Shown one piece after another: positions 34,711 through 45,300 of a DNA stretch of 64,000 nt. Both the position numbers and the translations under genes were made by a program. Positions within the stretch are counted from its first letter, which is position 1. The number at the start of each line of letters is the position of its first letter. Below the pieces are notes generated by a model. The model made no database searches. It was not told where the DNA came from and was given only the letters and a program-made list of their open reading frames with translations. Source of the DNA: Paenibacillus sp. E222 (lineage in GTDB: Bacteria; Bacillota; Bacilli; Paenibacillales; Paenibacillaceae); NCBI RefSeq assembly GCF_013401555.1, contig NZ_CP058552.1, positions 4,464,001 through 4,528,000 of the forward strand. Reading direction: 5' to 3'.

Positions 34711-36969
34711 ATGAGACGCGAAAAACTATTATTCGATGTTACGGTCATTGGCGGAGGACTTTCCGGGATTTGTGCCGCTATTGCAGCGGCAAGATTAGGT
34801 CAAAAGGTTGCACTTGTGCATAATCGTCCTGTACTTGGCGGCAATTCCAGCTCCGAGGTACGTGTATGGGTATGCGGTGCAACGGGGCATGGCGTGAATC
34901 GTTATGCACGGGAGACCGGCATTATGGGTGAATTATTCATTCAGAATCAACAACGGAATCCGGAAGGCAACCCTTATTTGTGGGACGTTACTTTGCTGGA
35001 GGCAGTAAGAGCCGAACCTAATCTCACTTTGTTTATGAATACAGATGTTAGAGAAGTAGAAGCAGACGGTGAGAAGGATGCAAGGATAATTCGTAGCGTG
35101 AAAGGCTGGATGATGGGCTCCGAGCGTGAGATTACGTTTGAAAGTGAGATGTTCCTTGACTGTACAGGTGACGGACTCGTCGGATTTCTCGCTGGAGCAG
35201 CATACCGGATTGGCCGTGAAGCCCGTCATGAGTTCGGGGAAGAATGGGCACCGGAAGTTGCTGATGATATTACGCTTGGCAGCACACTGCTGTTCTATAC
35301 GAAAGATACCGGAAAACCGGTACGGTTTGTAGCCCCATCGTTTGCTAAAGACATTACGACAACCCCCATTCCGCTAAAGCGTGTGATCCGCAGTGGAGAT
35401 TCGGGCTGTCATTACTGGTGGATTGAATGGGGCGGAGAGCTGGATACGGTACATGAGAATGAGCAGATTCGGGATGAGTTATGGTCTGTTATTTATGGCG
35501 TTTGGGATTATATTAAGAACTCCGGCAAGTTTCAGGCCGAGGAGATGACGTTGGAATGGGTGGGCTCGATTCCAGGCAAACGCGAATACCGCCGCTTCCT
35601 TGGTGATACGATTCTGACGCAAAATGATGTTATCTCTCAACGCCCATTCGACGACCGCGTCGCCTTTGGCGGTTGGTCCATCGACCTGCATCCCCCACAA
35701 GGGATGTATGCAAGCGAGAGCGGCTCCAAGCATCTGCATGCAGATGGCATTTATCATATTCCGTTTGGGAGCCTGTATTCCCGCAATGTCAGCAATCTGC
35801 TGTTTGCGGGACGTAATATCAGTGCATCGCATGTTGCATTCGGAACAACCCGCGTCATGGCAACTTGTGCGGTAATGGGAGAAGCCGCAGGTGTAGGCGC
35901 TGCCTTGTCGGTAATTAAAGGTATCACGCCTCGTGAGCTGCGTGAGCAGCATTTAACCGAATTGCAGCAAACGATGTTGCGGACCGATGCCTCAATTATA
36001 GGACTGAGAAATATGGATTCCGCTGACATTGCGAGAAAGGGGACCATCACGGCTTCAAGCACGATGACCCGAATTTCGATCAACGAACCTTCGGAGGAGT
36101 ACCGGCTGGTCGCTGACGTTGGATGGCTGTTCCCGACCGAGGGTGGAATTGAAGGATTTAGGCTGTTGGTCTCTGCCCGAGAAGCGACAAGTTTGACTAT
36201 TGAACTGTGGGACACAGGTCGCCATGAGAATTATGTACCGGCAAACTTCAAGCAAGCTTTGGACATCCAAGTCGATGTAGGTGAGGAGCAATGGTTGGAT
36301 GTGCCTGCAGACAGTGCAATGATTGGAGGCGATCCTTGCAATGTATTTGTCATTGTTCGGGCGAATGAAGCAGTTAGTCTCTACACATCAGCTGTCCCGA
36401 TAAGTGGTGTCCTCGCCTTTGAGAGAGGGGTCAAACCAATAGTCAGCTCCGATCTGGAGGATCATCAGCCAAATCAGCCAATTATCGAATGGTCGATGAA
36501 GCGCCTTGTCCGAAAGCCATTTTGTTTTGCAGTTGAGACTGGCGCGTATTCACCTGATAAAGTCATCAACGGCTATGTTCGTCCGTTTGGCGGTCCACAG
36601 CTGTGGGTATCAGAACCCATCGCTAATGGCCGTGAAGAATGGGTTGAAGTCAACCTTCCAGAACCAGTGGATATTCGGGAAATTCACCTTACTTTTAATG
36701 ACGATGTTAATGAGGATTTGATCAATTTGCATCATCATGAAACACCGTTTCTGACCATTCCGGAGTTGGTTAAGAGCTATGAGGTGCAGGCTTATATTAA
36801 TGGGCAATGGGAACGTATTGCTGGTGATAACCATAACCTTACTCGCAAAAAGATTCATCGTCTTGAGAATCCGATACTATCCAAACGGATTAGGGTCATC
36901 ATCAAGGAAACGCACGGGGGCGATCGGGCAGAAGTGTACGAAATTCGACTATATGTTTCTCATAGATGA
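34711..36969 (+). CDS. Large FAD-dependent oxidoreductase with C-terminal sugar-binding-like domain
   Basis: 752 residues. N-terminal FAD site VIGGGLSGICAAIAAARLG (residues 11-29) followed by RPVLGGNSSSEVRVW, a mark of the FAD_oxidored group (Pfam PF12831) that often occurs in polysaccharide-use loci. A second FAD contact is NLLFAGRNISASHVAFGTTR near residue 365. The last 150 residues are beta-rich and resemble an F5/8-type carbohydrate-binding domain (WVEVNLPEPVDIREIHLTF). No signal peptide, so it acts on an imported sugar or derivative. Its place behind a sugar importer suggests oxidation of a sugar hydroxyl; substrate unknown. Ribosome site AAAGGAGG. No clean terminator is visible after it. 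Confidence 0.85.
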   Translation: MRREKLLFDVTVIGGGLSGICAAIAAARLGQKVALVHNRPVLGGNSSSEVRVWVCGATGHGVNRYARETGIMGELFIQNQQRNPEGNPYLWDVTLLEAVRAEPNLTLFMNTDVREVEADGEKDARIIRSVKGWMMGSEREITFESEMFLDCTGDGLVGFLAGAAYRIGREARHEFGEEWAPEVADDITLGSTLLFYTKDTGKPVRFVAPSFAKDITTTPIPLKRVIRSGDSGCHYWWIEWGGELDTVHENEQIRDELWSVIYGVWDYIKNSGKFQAEEMTLEWVGSIPGKREYRRFLGDTILTQNDVISQRPFDDRVAFGGWSIDLHPPQGMYASESGSKHLHADGIYHIPFGSLYSRNVSNLLFAGRNISASHVAFGTTRVMATCAVMGEAAGVGAALSVIKGITPRELREQHLTELQQTMLRTDASIIGLRNMDSADIARKGTITASSTMTRISINEPSEEYRLVADVGWLFPTEGGIEGFRLLVSAREATSLTIELWDTGRHENYVPANFKQALDIQVDVGEEQWLDVPADSAMIGGDPCNVFVIVRANEAVSLYTSAVPISGVLAFERGVKPIVSSDLEDHQPNQPIIEWSMKRLVRKPFCFAVETGAYSPDKVINGYVRPFGGPQLWVSEPIANGREEWVEVNLPEPVDIREIHLTFNDDVNEDLINLHHHETPFLTIPELVKSYEVQAYINGQWERIAGDNHNLTRKKIHRLENPILSKRIRVIIKETHGGDRAEVYEIRLYVSHR

Positions 36970-37115
36970 CGGCCCCCGTTTTCCGCAGGTAGCATCCATA
37001 AATTGATGGTTGGCCGATATCTCGCCTTCTTCTCCTGAATTCTCATCGTATGGAAAAGAATCTTGATAAACGATATACTAGCTTATAATTGCTTTTTTGT
37101 TGAGGTGAATATCAA

Positions 37116-37682
37116 ATGGAAGAAGTCGATGAATCCAAACAACTTGTATTACAAATTGGTGCTGCCTTAAAAAGGTACAGAAAAGAAAACAACATGAGCT
37201 TAGATGACTTAGCGGAATTGACAGGCGTGAGCAAACTTACTTTGGGAAATATCGAACGTGGAGAGACAAATCCAACTTTGGCGATGATCTGGAAAATTTC
37301 CAAAGGCATATCTTTACCACTCTTGGCTTTGTTCAAATCAGAAGAGCCTGTAAGTTTGTATCGAGCCGGCGAAGGACTGCGTTTTTCTAATGAACAAAAA
37401 AATTGGGTTATTGAGCCCGTCTTTAAAAATGCTAGCAGCGATATTGAAATGTGTCGGGCTTACATACAGCCCAATAGCTCCTATCACCCTGAAGGACATC
37501 ATGTGAATACAACTGAAATTGCGACCGTAATGACGGGATCTATTGAAATTCAAGTCAATGAAGAGATTCACACATTGAATCAATACGATACGATTAGTTT
37601 CCGTGCTGATTCTCCACACTCTTATACCAATCATACCAATAGTGAAACCGTGCTGCATATAGCCTTGAAGTATGGTTTCTAA
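37116..37682 (+). CDS. XRE-cupin regulator
   Basis: 188 residues. HTH_3 domain 12-66 (LDDLAELTGVSKLTLGNIER, GETNPTLAMIWKIS), cupin domain 110-185 (YIQPNSSYHPEGHHVNTTEI, TGSIEIQVNEE, FRADSPHSYTN). Proteins of this design bind a small molecule in the cupin barrel and repress adjacent transporter genes. TGAGGTG precedes ATG by 8 bases. A MFS carrier starts 212 bases downstream and is the likely target. Confidence 0.92.
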   Translation: MEEVDESKQLVLQIGAALKRYRKENNMSLDDLAELTGVSKLTLGNIERGETNPTLAMIWKISKGISLPLLALFKSEEPVSLYRAGEGLRFSNEQKNWVIEPVFKNASSDIEMCRAYIQPNSSYHPEGHHVNTTEIATVMTGSIEIQVNEEIHTLNQYDTISFRADSPHSYTNHTNSETVLHIALKYGF

Positions 37683-37706
37683 AAGTAGCATATTTTCGCT
37701 TATGAA

Positions 37707-37750
37707 AACAACTCCGAATTCCATCACCGGAATTCAGAGTTGTTTTTGTT
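37707..37750 (+). terminator. Terminator after the XRE-cupin gene
   Basis: Long stem: AACAACTC / GAGTTGTT with inner GAATTCC / GGAATTC, then T-rich tail. Confidence 0.92.
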
Positions 37751-37764
37751 TTTCAGAAGATTAA

Positions 37765-37811
37765 ATTATAATATAAAATACTTATTGTAAATAATGATAT
37801 ATTATAATATA
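37765..37811 (+). repeat. Two identical AT-rich direct repeats upstream of the MFS gene
   Basis: ATTATAATATA at 37765-37775 and again at 37801-37811, start-to-start distance 36 bases, inside a very AT-rich stretch. They may be paired regulator sites or tandem -10 boxes (each contains TATAAT). Confidence 0.5.
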
Positions 37812-37894
37812 CTTTTGTTGTCCGCGCGGATCATATTACAACATTTTTATAATCAGCAGAGAACAAATAGTACCTGTAATTTCAGGAAGGAGTA

Positions 37895-39133
37895 ATGGAG
37901 ATGCTGAACAATCAAAATACAAAAGCCCTACCATCCTCTATAGGGTTTATCATTCTTGGCATTATTTTTATTGCTGCTAATTTACGTACTCCCTTAACAT
38001 CAGTGGGTCCTTTAGTGAGTCTAATAAGGGATGACGTTCATATTTCAAATACATTAGCGGGCTTGATAACGACTTTACCCTTGCTTGCCTTTGCTTTATT
38101 ATCACCTCTAGTACCCAAATTAGGCCGAAAATATGGGGTGGAACGTATCATTTTGCTTGCCCTAATTTTTTTGACAATTGGTATTGTAATACGTTCTTTA
38201 TCTGGTGAAGCCAATCTGTATATTGGAACAGCCATTCTCGGATTTGCAATTGCCATATGTAATGTATTATTGCCAAGTATAATCAAAAGAGATTTCCCTA
38301 ATAAAATTGGCTCTATGACAGGTCTCTACTCTGTTTCAATGTGTTTATGTGGAGCCATCGCATCAGGAATCAGTGTACCGCTAGCAGTGAACGCAGGTCT
38401 TAAATGGCAGGGAGCGTTAGGAATATGGGGGATTCTAAGTTTTGTAGCCATTCTCTGTTGGTTACCCCAATTAAGAAATCAATCGAAGCCAACAGTCACG
38501 ACAAGTCAACAGAGGGCCAGTAACGATGTGAGTGTTTGGCGTTCCCCTCTTGCATGGCAAGTAACCTTGTTTATGGGTATACAGTCTATGGTTTTCTATG
38601 TGTTAATCGCATGGTTACCTGAAATTTTAAAGCAGCAAGGAATTGATTCGACCCAATCAGGTTGGTACCTCTCGATAATGCAATTAGCACTGCTTCCATT
38701 TACATTTATTGTTCCTGTTATTGCAGGGCGCATGTCTAGCCAACGTTTGTTAGTGGTTATCACTACCATTTTGCTTTTGACGGGAACGCTCGGGCTTCTT
38801 TACGGAAGCTCCAATATCATATTATTGTGGATCATATTACTGGGAATTGGTGGGGGCTTCGCCTTTAGTTTATCCATGATGTTTTTCGGGTTACGCACTG
38901 AAAATGCACATCAAGCTGCGGAACTGTCTGGCATGGCGCAATCGATCGGATATCTTCTTGCCGCAATTGGTCCTGCCCTTATAGGATATCTGCATGATGC
39001 GACAAATAGTTGGGATATGCCGCTTTTCATTTTGCTTGGCGCTTCGGTCTTACTCTTGTTAGCCGGAATGGGGGCAGCAAGAAACCGTTTTGTAGGTAGC
39101 GGAAGTAGTTATGAGCTGCCACGGAAAGGATGA
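37895..39133 (+). CDS. MFS transporter, CynX/NimT family
   Basis: 412 residues, twelve hydrophobic segments. NLRTPLTSVGPLVSLIRDDV after the first helix and the SLPLLxF-like TLPLLAFALLSPLVPKLGRK with a motif A variant mark the CynX/NimT (cyanate/2-nitroimidazole) group. It exports or imports a small organic ion; substrate unknown. GGAAGGA lies 5-10 bases before ATG 37895/37901. It overlaps the UspA gene region at its stop, so both are co-transcribed and probably controlled by the upstream XRE-cupin protein. Confidence 0.9.
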   Translation: MEMLNNQNTKALPSSIGFIILGIIFIAANLRTPLTSVGPLVSLIRDDVHISNTLAGLITTLPLLAFALLSPLVPKLGRKYGVERIILLALIFLTIGIVIRSLSGEANLYIGTAILGFAIAICNVLLPSIIKRDFPNKIGSMTGLYSVSMCLCGAIASGISVPLAVNAGLKWQGALGIWGILSFVAILCWLPQLRNQSKPTVTTSQQRASNDVSVWRSPLAWQVTLFMGIQSMVFYVLIAWLPEILKQQGIDSTQSGWYLSIMQLALLPFTFIVPVIAGRMSSQRLLVVITTILLLTGTLGLLYGSSNIILLWIILLGIGGGFAFSLSMMFFGLRTENAHQAAELSGMAQSIGYLLAAIGPALIGYLHDATNSWDMPLFILLGASVLLLLAGMGAARNRFVGSGSSYELPRKG

Positions 39134-39138
39134 TAACG

Positions 39139-39570
39139 ATGTTTAACAAAATTATTGTGGCCATTGATCAAGCTGAAATAACGAACAAACTTCTCAATGC
39201 AACCGTTGAAATAGCCCGAGACAAACAAAGCCAAGTTACCTTGGTTAATGTTAGTCAGGAATATGTATCGAATGGTATGACCTATTTACCAGAGAATTTC
39301 TTGGAAGAAATATTGAACGAAATGAAGAAAGCGAGTCTGGAAAAGTTGCAACAAGCCAAATCCAAATTAAAATCTGTGGGGATTAACTCAGAAACAGTTC
39401 TTCTTAAGGGAGATCCTTCACATGAAATATTAAAATATGCAAAGGATACTGAGCAGCAACTTATTATAATTGGAAGCCGGGGGCTAAGTGGCATAAAAGA
39501 AATGATGCTTGGAAGTGTCAGCCACAAGGTTTCACAGTTGTCAAAATGCCCAGTCCTCATTGTGCACTAA
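39139..39570 (+). CDS. Universal stress protein (UspA family)
   Basis: 143 residues. Complete single Usp domain with the ATP-binding pattern GSRG-9 residues-GSVS at the C-terminus, so of the nucleotide-binding type. ATG 39139 is best spaced (8 bases) from AAAGGA; the earlier in-frame ATG 39130 overlaps the MFS stop and touches the site. Usp proteins are often paired with transporters and adjust them or help in stress survival. Confidence 0.92.
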   Translation: MFNKIIVAIDQAEITNKLLNATVEIARDKQSQVTLVNVSQEYVSNGMTYLPENFLEEILNEMKKASLEKLQQAKSKLKSVGINSETVLLKGDPSHEILKYAKDTEQQLIIIGSRGLSGIKEMMLGSVSHKVSQLSKCPVLIVH

Positions 39571-39607
39571 ATCATTAGAAAACTGCAAGGCTGATGCATT
39601 AATAGTC

Positions 39608-39667
39608 TCGCCCCCTACTAGAGCAAAACTATACTTTGTTCTAGTAGGGGGCGATGATTGTTTTTAA
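39608..39667 (+). terminator. Strong terminator after UspA
   Basis: Perfect 15-bp stem (39608-39622 with its complement ending at 39653), extended inward by GCAAA/TTTGT, then a T-run about 7 bases later. Confidence 0.85.
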
Positions 39668-39745
39668 ACGAACTTTGGTTTCATTATGAAGCGGATAAGC
39701 TTATCCAGTGGTTATGCGCCCAACCCCCTTTTTAAAATATATGAT

Positions 39746-39776
39746 TTGACTTACAGTTAACTCTATGTCTTATACT
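39746..39776 (+). promoter_or_regulatory. MerR-type promoter upstream of the Bcr/CflA exporter
   Basis: TTGACT (39746-39751), a 19-base spacer, TATACT (39771-39776). An imperfect 22-bp palindrome at 39748-39769 centred on TTAA (9 of 11 pairs) fills the spacer. This length and symmetry are the mark of MerR-controlled promoters, yet no merR gene is next to it. 39777-39940 holds the leader only; I see no gene in it. Confidence 0.7.
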
Positions 39777-39940
39777 CCGATTAGGAAAGAAAAATAAGTG
39801 GCTTTTCTGGAGTAGGGCATTTACAATTTGTTAGGATAAACAGGATGTGGGGTGTGAACAGGGGATAGGTAATGCTAAATGGATTGTAATGACGATTCAA
39901 ATAAACTAAATCACGTAATGAATTGGAGATTTAATCAACA

Positions 39941-41179
39941 ATGATGAAGAGCAAGAGCAATAATTGGAATGTATTTGGCCTGGCATTGCTGCTGGGTTTA
40001 TTTTCAACATTAGGTCCATTTACGATTGATATGTATTTACCGGCTTTCCCTGAGATTGCAGGGAATTTCAATACAAGCGCATCACTTGTTCAGTTTAGTC
40101 TTACTGCTTGTTTATTAGGGTTAGGTATGGGACAACTCGTTATGGGTCCTTTGAGTGATGCTCACGGTAGACGCAAACCGTTGTTAATCTCCATGGCGGC
40201 CTATATTATTTGCTCCTTGGCGTGCGCATATGCTCCTAATATCGGGCTCTTGATTTTGTTTCGTTTCACTCAAGGATTTGCGGCCTCAGCAGGGATTGTC
40301 ATTTCTCGTGCGATAGCTAGGGACCTTTATAGTGGACATGAACTTACTAAATTCTTCTCTTTGCTGCTGCTTGTAGGGAATTTAGGGCCCTTGGCAGCAC
40401 CGATCGCTGGAAGTGGTATTCTTTCATTCACGTCATGGATTGGTGTGTTTATCTCACTCTCATTTTTGGGCGTTTTCTTATTAATAATGACCAAATGGAG
40501 TTTGAAAGAGTCCAACCCGCCTGAACGACGTATGGCTCCCGACTTCAAGCAGCAGTTGGGGAATTACAAAACGCTTCTACGTGACCGCAAATTTGTTGGT
40601 TATATGCTGGCACAGGGAATCATGACGGCTGGCGTCTTTGCATATGTAGCGGGAACACCATTTATTTACCAAAATATTTATGGAGTCACACCAACTGTAT
40701 TTGCTATATTATTTGCCTCGAACGGGATCAGCTTGATTATCGGTTCTCAAATCGTGGGACGGTTGGCACAACGTATACCGGAGCAGACCCTTCTATTAGC
40801 TGGACTCTGGCTTGCTTTGGCGGCAAGCGCTGCTGCATTGGTGGTAACTATAGTTCATGGTCCGCTGTTCGCTTTGGTCATTCCATTGTTCTTCTTCGTT
40901 TGCTCCATAGGGATTACGTCTACTGCGGCTTTCCCGCTTGCCATGGAGAGTCAAGCCAAGATGGCTGGAAGTGCAGCAGCACTGCTCGGAGTTGTTCCTT
41001 TCCTTCTAGGTGCCCTCGTTGCTCCTCTGGTTGGTATCGCAGGTGAAGACACTGCTGTCCCGTTAGGACTCACTTTATTAATGACGAGTCTTGTTGCGAT
41101 TCTTACTTACTTCCTACTCGTTAAAAACATCTCGCATCAAACCCCACAACATGCTCAGTCTGATCCTGACTTTAATTGA
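39941..41179 (+). CDS. Bcr/CflA-type MFS drug exporter
   Basis: 412 residues, twelve helices. LGPFTIDMYLPAFPEIA in the first helix is the Bcr/CflA family signature, followed by motif A GPLSDAHGRRKPLL and motif C-like TQGFAASAGIVISRAIARDL. Relatives export bicyclomycin, chloramphenicol or florfenicol. Monocistronic between terminators, behind the MerR-type promoter 165 bases upstream, which suggests drug-induced expression. Confidence 0.92.
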   Translation: MMKSKSNNWNVFGLALLLGLFSTLGPFTIDMYLPAFPEIAGNFNTSASLVQFSLTACLLGLGMGQLVMGPLSDAHGRRKPLLISMAAYIICSLACAYAPNIGLLILFRFTQGFAASAGIVISRAIARDLYSGHELTKFFSLLLLVGNLGPLAAPIAGSGILSFTSWIGVFISLSFLGVFLLIMTKWSLKESNPPERRMAPDFKQQLGNYKTLLRDRKFVGYMLAQGIMTAGVFAYVAGTPFIYQNIYGVTPTVFAILFASNGISLIIGSQIVGRLAQRIPEQTLLLAGLWLALAASAAALVVTIVHGPLFALVIPLFFFVCSIGITSTAAFPLAMESQAKMAGSAAALLGVVPFLLGALVAPLVGIAGEDTAVPLGLTLLMTSLVAILTYFLLVKNISHQTPQHAQSDPDFN

Positions 41180-41210
41180 GAATATGAGGGTTCCACCCTG
41201 TTGAATACAG

Positions 41211-41250
41211 AAAACCGTTGAACTTTAATTTAAAGACTCAACGGTTTTTC
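41211..41250. terminator. Terminator between Bcr/CflA and AraC genes
   Basis: AAAACCGTTGA / TCAACGGTTTT 11-bp stem, inner CTTTAA/TTAAAG, T-run on plus strand and A-run on the left side, so it can end both converging transcripts. Confidence 0.9.
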
Positions 41251-41294
41251 TATTGTGTGTAATGAAGGAAAGACGGCAAAGAAATTTCGAAAGG

Positions 41295-42191
41295 TTAGCC
41301 CTTCGGGATCTTCCGATAGCTGGAAGGGGAGTATCCCGATATTTTTTTGAAGAGGCGGGAGAAATAATAGGGATCACTAATGCCCACTGCATAGCTGACT
41401 TCCTTAATACTCAGTTCGGTAAGATCCAGAAGATGACCAGCCCGCTGAATCTTGAGCCGGAGGAAATATTCGATCGGAGCGACACCCGTTTCAGAATTAA
41501 ACAGAAAGATCAGGTGCTGCTTCGATACCCCGACATGCATAGCCAACTCTGTAAGAGAAATAGAGTCGCTCATATGTACATTCATGTATTGAATTGCCTG
41601 TTCCAGGTAAGATTCACGTTTCTTCTCTTGTGCTGATTTGACGGCATTTAAGCCAATCCCGGAAAGCAACTGTCTTGTCGTTTGGGCCACATGTATGTGG
41701 GTAATCAGAGCATATGTCCGCTCGGCCAGCATTTCATAAGTAGGGACGAACCATTCCATTAAACGGGCTTTGCCGCTTGGCGATAAAGAGAGAGAGGCGT
41801 TAGACAAACCAAACATCTTCACCAATCGATTCGCATGGCTGCCTTTGAAATGAAACCAGTAGATACTCCATGGATTCTTCTGCATTGCCCCGTAACAATG
41901 TGCAGTTTCGGGTGGGATGATCATCATATCTCCCTGCTGCATCATCATTCGCTCTCCATGATTCAGCTCAACCCATCCTTCTCCCGCTTCACAAAAAATG
42001 AAAATATGTGATGGACTGCCTTCCAGACGTTCCCTGAAATGATACTGAGCGTTGGGAAAATAGCCGATATCCGTAATGAATAAGGTAGAGGTCAGTTCTT
42101 CTTGTTCCAGTTCTTTCATCCAATATTCCGGAAGTACATATAGCTTCTGCTCTTCAAATCCCTCACGCTTGCGAATATGGGCTGGCCCCAT
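41295..42191 (-). CDS. AraC-family regulator with cupin-like sensor
   Basis: 298 residues. N-terminal AraC ligand domain (about 40-160: YHFRERLEGSPSHIFIFCEA, GDMMIIPPETAHCYG, WSIYWFHFKG) of the rhamnose/melibiose-type, then two HTHs at 200-298 (LTELAMHVGVSKQHLIFLFN, IKEVSYAVGISDPYYFSRLFKK). Divergent from the DUF5107-TPR gene with 127 bases between; it most likely activates that gene and the glycosidase behind it in response to a sugar. Confidence 0.92.
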   Translation of the reverse strand: MGPAHIRKREGFEEQKLYVLPEYWMKELEQEELTSTLFITDIGYFPNAQYHFRERLEGSPSHIFIFCEAGEGWVELNHGERMMMQQGDMMIIPPETAHCYGAMQKNPWSIYWFHFKGSHANRLVKMFGLSNASLSLSPSGKARLMEWFVPTYEMLAERTYALITHIHVAQTTRQLLSGIGLNAVKSAQEKKRESYLEQAIQYMNVHMSDSISLTELAMHVGVSKQHLIFLFNSETGVAPIEYFLRLKIQRAGHLLDLTELSIKEVSYAVGISDPYYFSRLFKKISGYSPSSYRKIPKG

Positions 42192-42318
42192 TCCAGTTAC
42201 CCCCGTAATTCATAATTAGAATAAGAATATAATCCATCAATACCCGCATTTCGTCAATTGGAACCTGCCTTGCCAGCATATACAGTATAACTATCAAGAC
42301 AAGGGAGGCAGTTCTGAC

Positions 42319-45300
42319 ATGAAGCATGAGGCTGTGGATCATAAGCTGGAGGTGGGTCCAACCGGGTCCAATCAGGTACAAGTGTGGGAAACCAGCGTGT
42401 TGATACCAACGTATGAGGCGGGTGAAGCTGACCCGAATCCTATGTTTCTGGAGAAAAGAGTTTATCAGGGAAGCTCCGGTCGTGTATATCCGCATCCAGT
42501 GATCGAGAGTATCTCGGATGTGAAGCATAATAAAAATTACAAATTGGTTATTCTGGAGAATCCATATATCCGTATTGAGATCATGCCGGAAATCGGCGGC
42601 AGAATCTACCGCGCGCTTGACAAGACGAACAATTATGATTTTGTCTATTATAACCGTGTTATTAAGCCTGCGCTGGTGGGCCTTGCTGGTCCTTGGATCT
42701 CCGGAGGAATTGAATTTAACTGGCCTCAGCACCACCGCCCTAATACATTTGGTCCGGTTGAATACAAATACGAGGAAAATGACGATGGCAGTGCTACAGT
42801 ATGGGTAAGTGAGATTGACCGGATGTACGGCACAAAAGTAACGGCAGCCTTCAAGCTCTATCCAGACAAAGCCTACTTGGAGATCCATGCTCAATTATAC
42901 AACCGGACACCTGAGCCGCAGACCTTCCTGTGGTGGGCGAATCCGGCTGTAGCGGTTAATGAATATACGCAATCCGTGTTTCCTCCAGACGTAACGGCTG
43001 TATTTGATCATGGCAAAAGGGATGTCTCGCGTTTCCCAATCGCGACCGGGACCTATTACAAACAGGATTATTCGGAAGGCGTAGATATTTCACGGTATAA
43101 AAACATCCCGGTTCCGACTTCGTACATGGCTTATAAATCCGATTATAATTTTGTCGGCGCATACGATCACGGCGTAGAGGCCGGATTGCTGCATGTGGCG
43201 AATCATCATATTTCTCCTGGCAAGAAACAATGGACCTGGGGAAATGGGGAGTTCGGTCAGGCGTGGGACCGTCAATTGACCGATGAAGACGGCCCGTACA
43301 TTGAACTCATGACTGGAGTGTACACAGACAATCAGCCCGACTTTACATGGCTGCATCCCTACGAGGAGAAGACCTTCACCCAGTATTTCATGCCCTACAA
43401 AAACATCGGTGTCGTAAAAAATGCCTCCATCGAAGCAGCCATCAATCTGGAAGTGGATGCTGAAGCCGGAGAGGCAGTAATCAAGGTATATGCCACATCT
43501 GAACTTGAACATGCCCTTGTGGAGTTAAGCGGAGCAGCAACCCGATATCTACAGGAAACGCTTGAATTGTCCCCGGTAAAGGTTTACCAGAAGGTTATAC
43601 CGCTGGAGAGCGGGGAGCAGGAGCATGATTTGAAGCTTTCTGTCCGAAATAGGGAAGGCAGGCTGCTGATTTCCTATCAACCGAAACGTAAGGATATTGA
43701 GCGCGTCCCTGATGCTGCCAGACCACTGGTGGCACCGGAAGAACTGCATTCAACCGAAGAACTGTACTTGGCTGGTCAGCATCTGGAGCAATATCGTCAT
43801 GCTACGTTTGAGCCTGAAGCCTACTATCTGGAAGGCTTGAAGCGGGACAACGGAGATATCCGGTTGAATGTAGCTTATGGAACGTTACTGCTTCGCCGTG
43901 GATTATATATAGACAGCGAGCCGTATTTCCGTAAAGCGATGGAGCGGTTGACCTGGCGTAATCCGAATCCTTATGACAGCGAGGCATACTACCAGCTGGG
44001 GGTAGCACTGCGTGGCCAAGGCCGTTTGGATGAAGCGTTTGCTGCTTTTCACAAATCGGTATGGTCGGCAGCATGGCAGGATGCAGGGTACTTCTCACTT
44101 GCTCAGATTTCCACCTTGAAAGGCCAGTACGTCGAGGCAATGGAACAGGTTGAGCGTTCACTCATCCGCAATTCCCGAAACTACAAAGCGCGTAATCTGA
44201 AAGCCGCATTGCTACGCAAGCTTGGGTTGTTTGATAAAGCAAAGGGCTATGCACTTGAAACCCTGGAATTGGATGTTGCGGATTTTGGAGCTTATAATGA
44301 ATTGGCATTGGCTTATTCAGCCTTGGGAGATAAGGATGCTGCACAGGGTATTTTGTCTGAATTACAGCAATTGATGAGAAATGATGCTCACAACTACCTG
44401 AATGTCATCGCAGACTATATGAACAGCGGTCTCTACGAAGAAGCCATTGAAGTAGGGGAAAGAATAGTGAATCCGGAGAATTCCGTCTATCCGATGCTGT
44501 ATTATGCACTCGCTGCATTATATGAACGTACCGGACAACATGAGCATGCTCAAGAAGCTCGCCGTAAGGGACAATGGGCTGATCCAATCTATTGTTTCCC
44601 GAACACGTTGTTTGAACATGAGCTGCTGGTAAGTGCAGTTCATGCTAATCCGGAGGACGATAAGGCTCATTACTATCTGGGAAATTTCTATTATGACAAG
44701 AAACGGCCTATCGAGGCGATTGCCAGCTGGGAGCGGTCCCGCGAACTCCGCAATGATTATCCGACGGTACACCGCAACTTGGGGTTGGCCTATTACAACA
44801 AGCAGAACAACCCGCAAGCGGCCCTAACTTCGCTTGAGATGGCCTTTGCTTGTGCACCGCATGATGGTCGTATCTTCTATGAACTGGATCAGCTGCGTAA
44901 GAAGCTCGCATGGTCAATAGACGAACGCCTAAATATGCTTGAAGAGCGGCGAGATCTGGTTGAGAAGCGGGATGATCTGTATGTGGAATACGTAACCTTG
45001 CTAAACAATCTTAAACGTTATCAAGAGGCAATCGCTGCCTTGTCTCTGCGCAATTTCCATCCGTGGGAAGGTGGAGAGGGGAAAGTGACCGGGCAATATA
45101 AGTTGGCTCATACCGAGCTTGGTAAACAAGCGCTGCAAAACGGTCATTATGAAGCAGCAGCTCAGCATTTACAACAAGCATTAGTCTATCCGTTGAATCT
45201 GGGAGAAGGTAAGTTGGAAGGAACTCAGGAGAATAATATTTATTATTATCTCGGCATGGCCTACGAAGGTCTGCAGCGGGAATCAGAAGCCATCGCTAGT

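Noticed and set aside
36914..36979. ACGGGGGC/GCCCCCGT pair at the end of the FAD oxidoreductase as a terminator
   Set aside because: The arms are 50 bases apart, one lies inside the coding region, and only a short T-run follows.
42163..42894. 243-codon minus-strand frame
   Set aside because: Overlaps both the AraC start and the DUF5107 gene; composition not protein-like.
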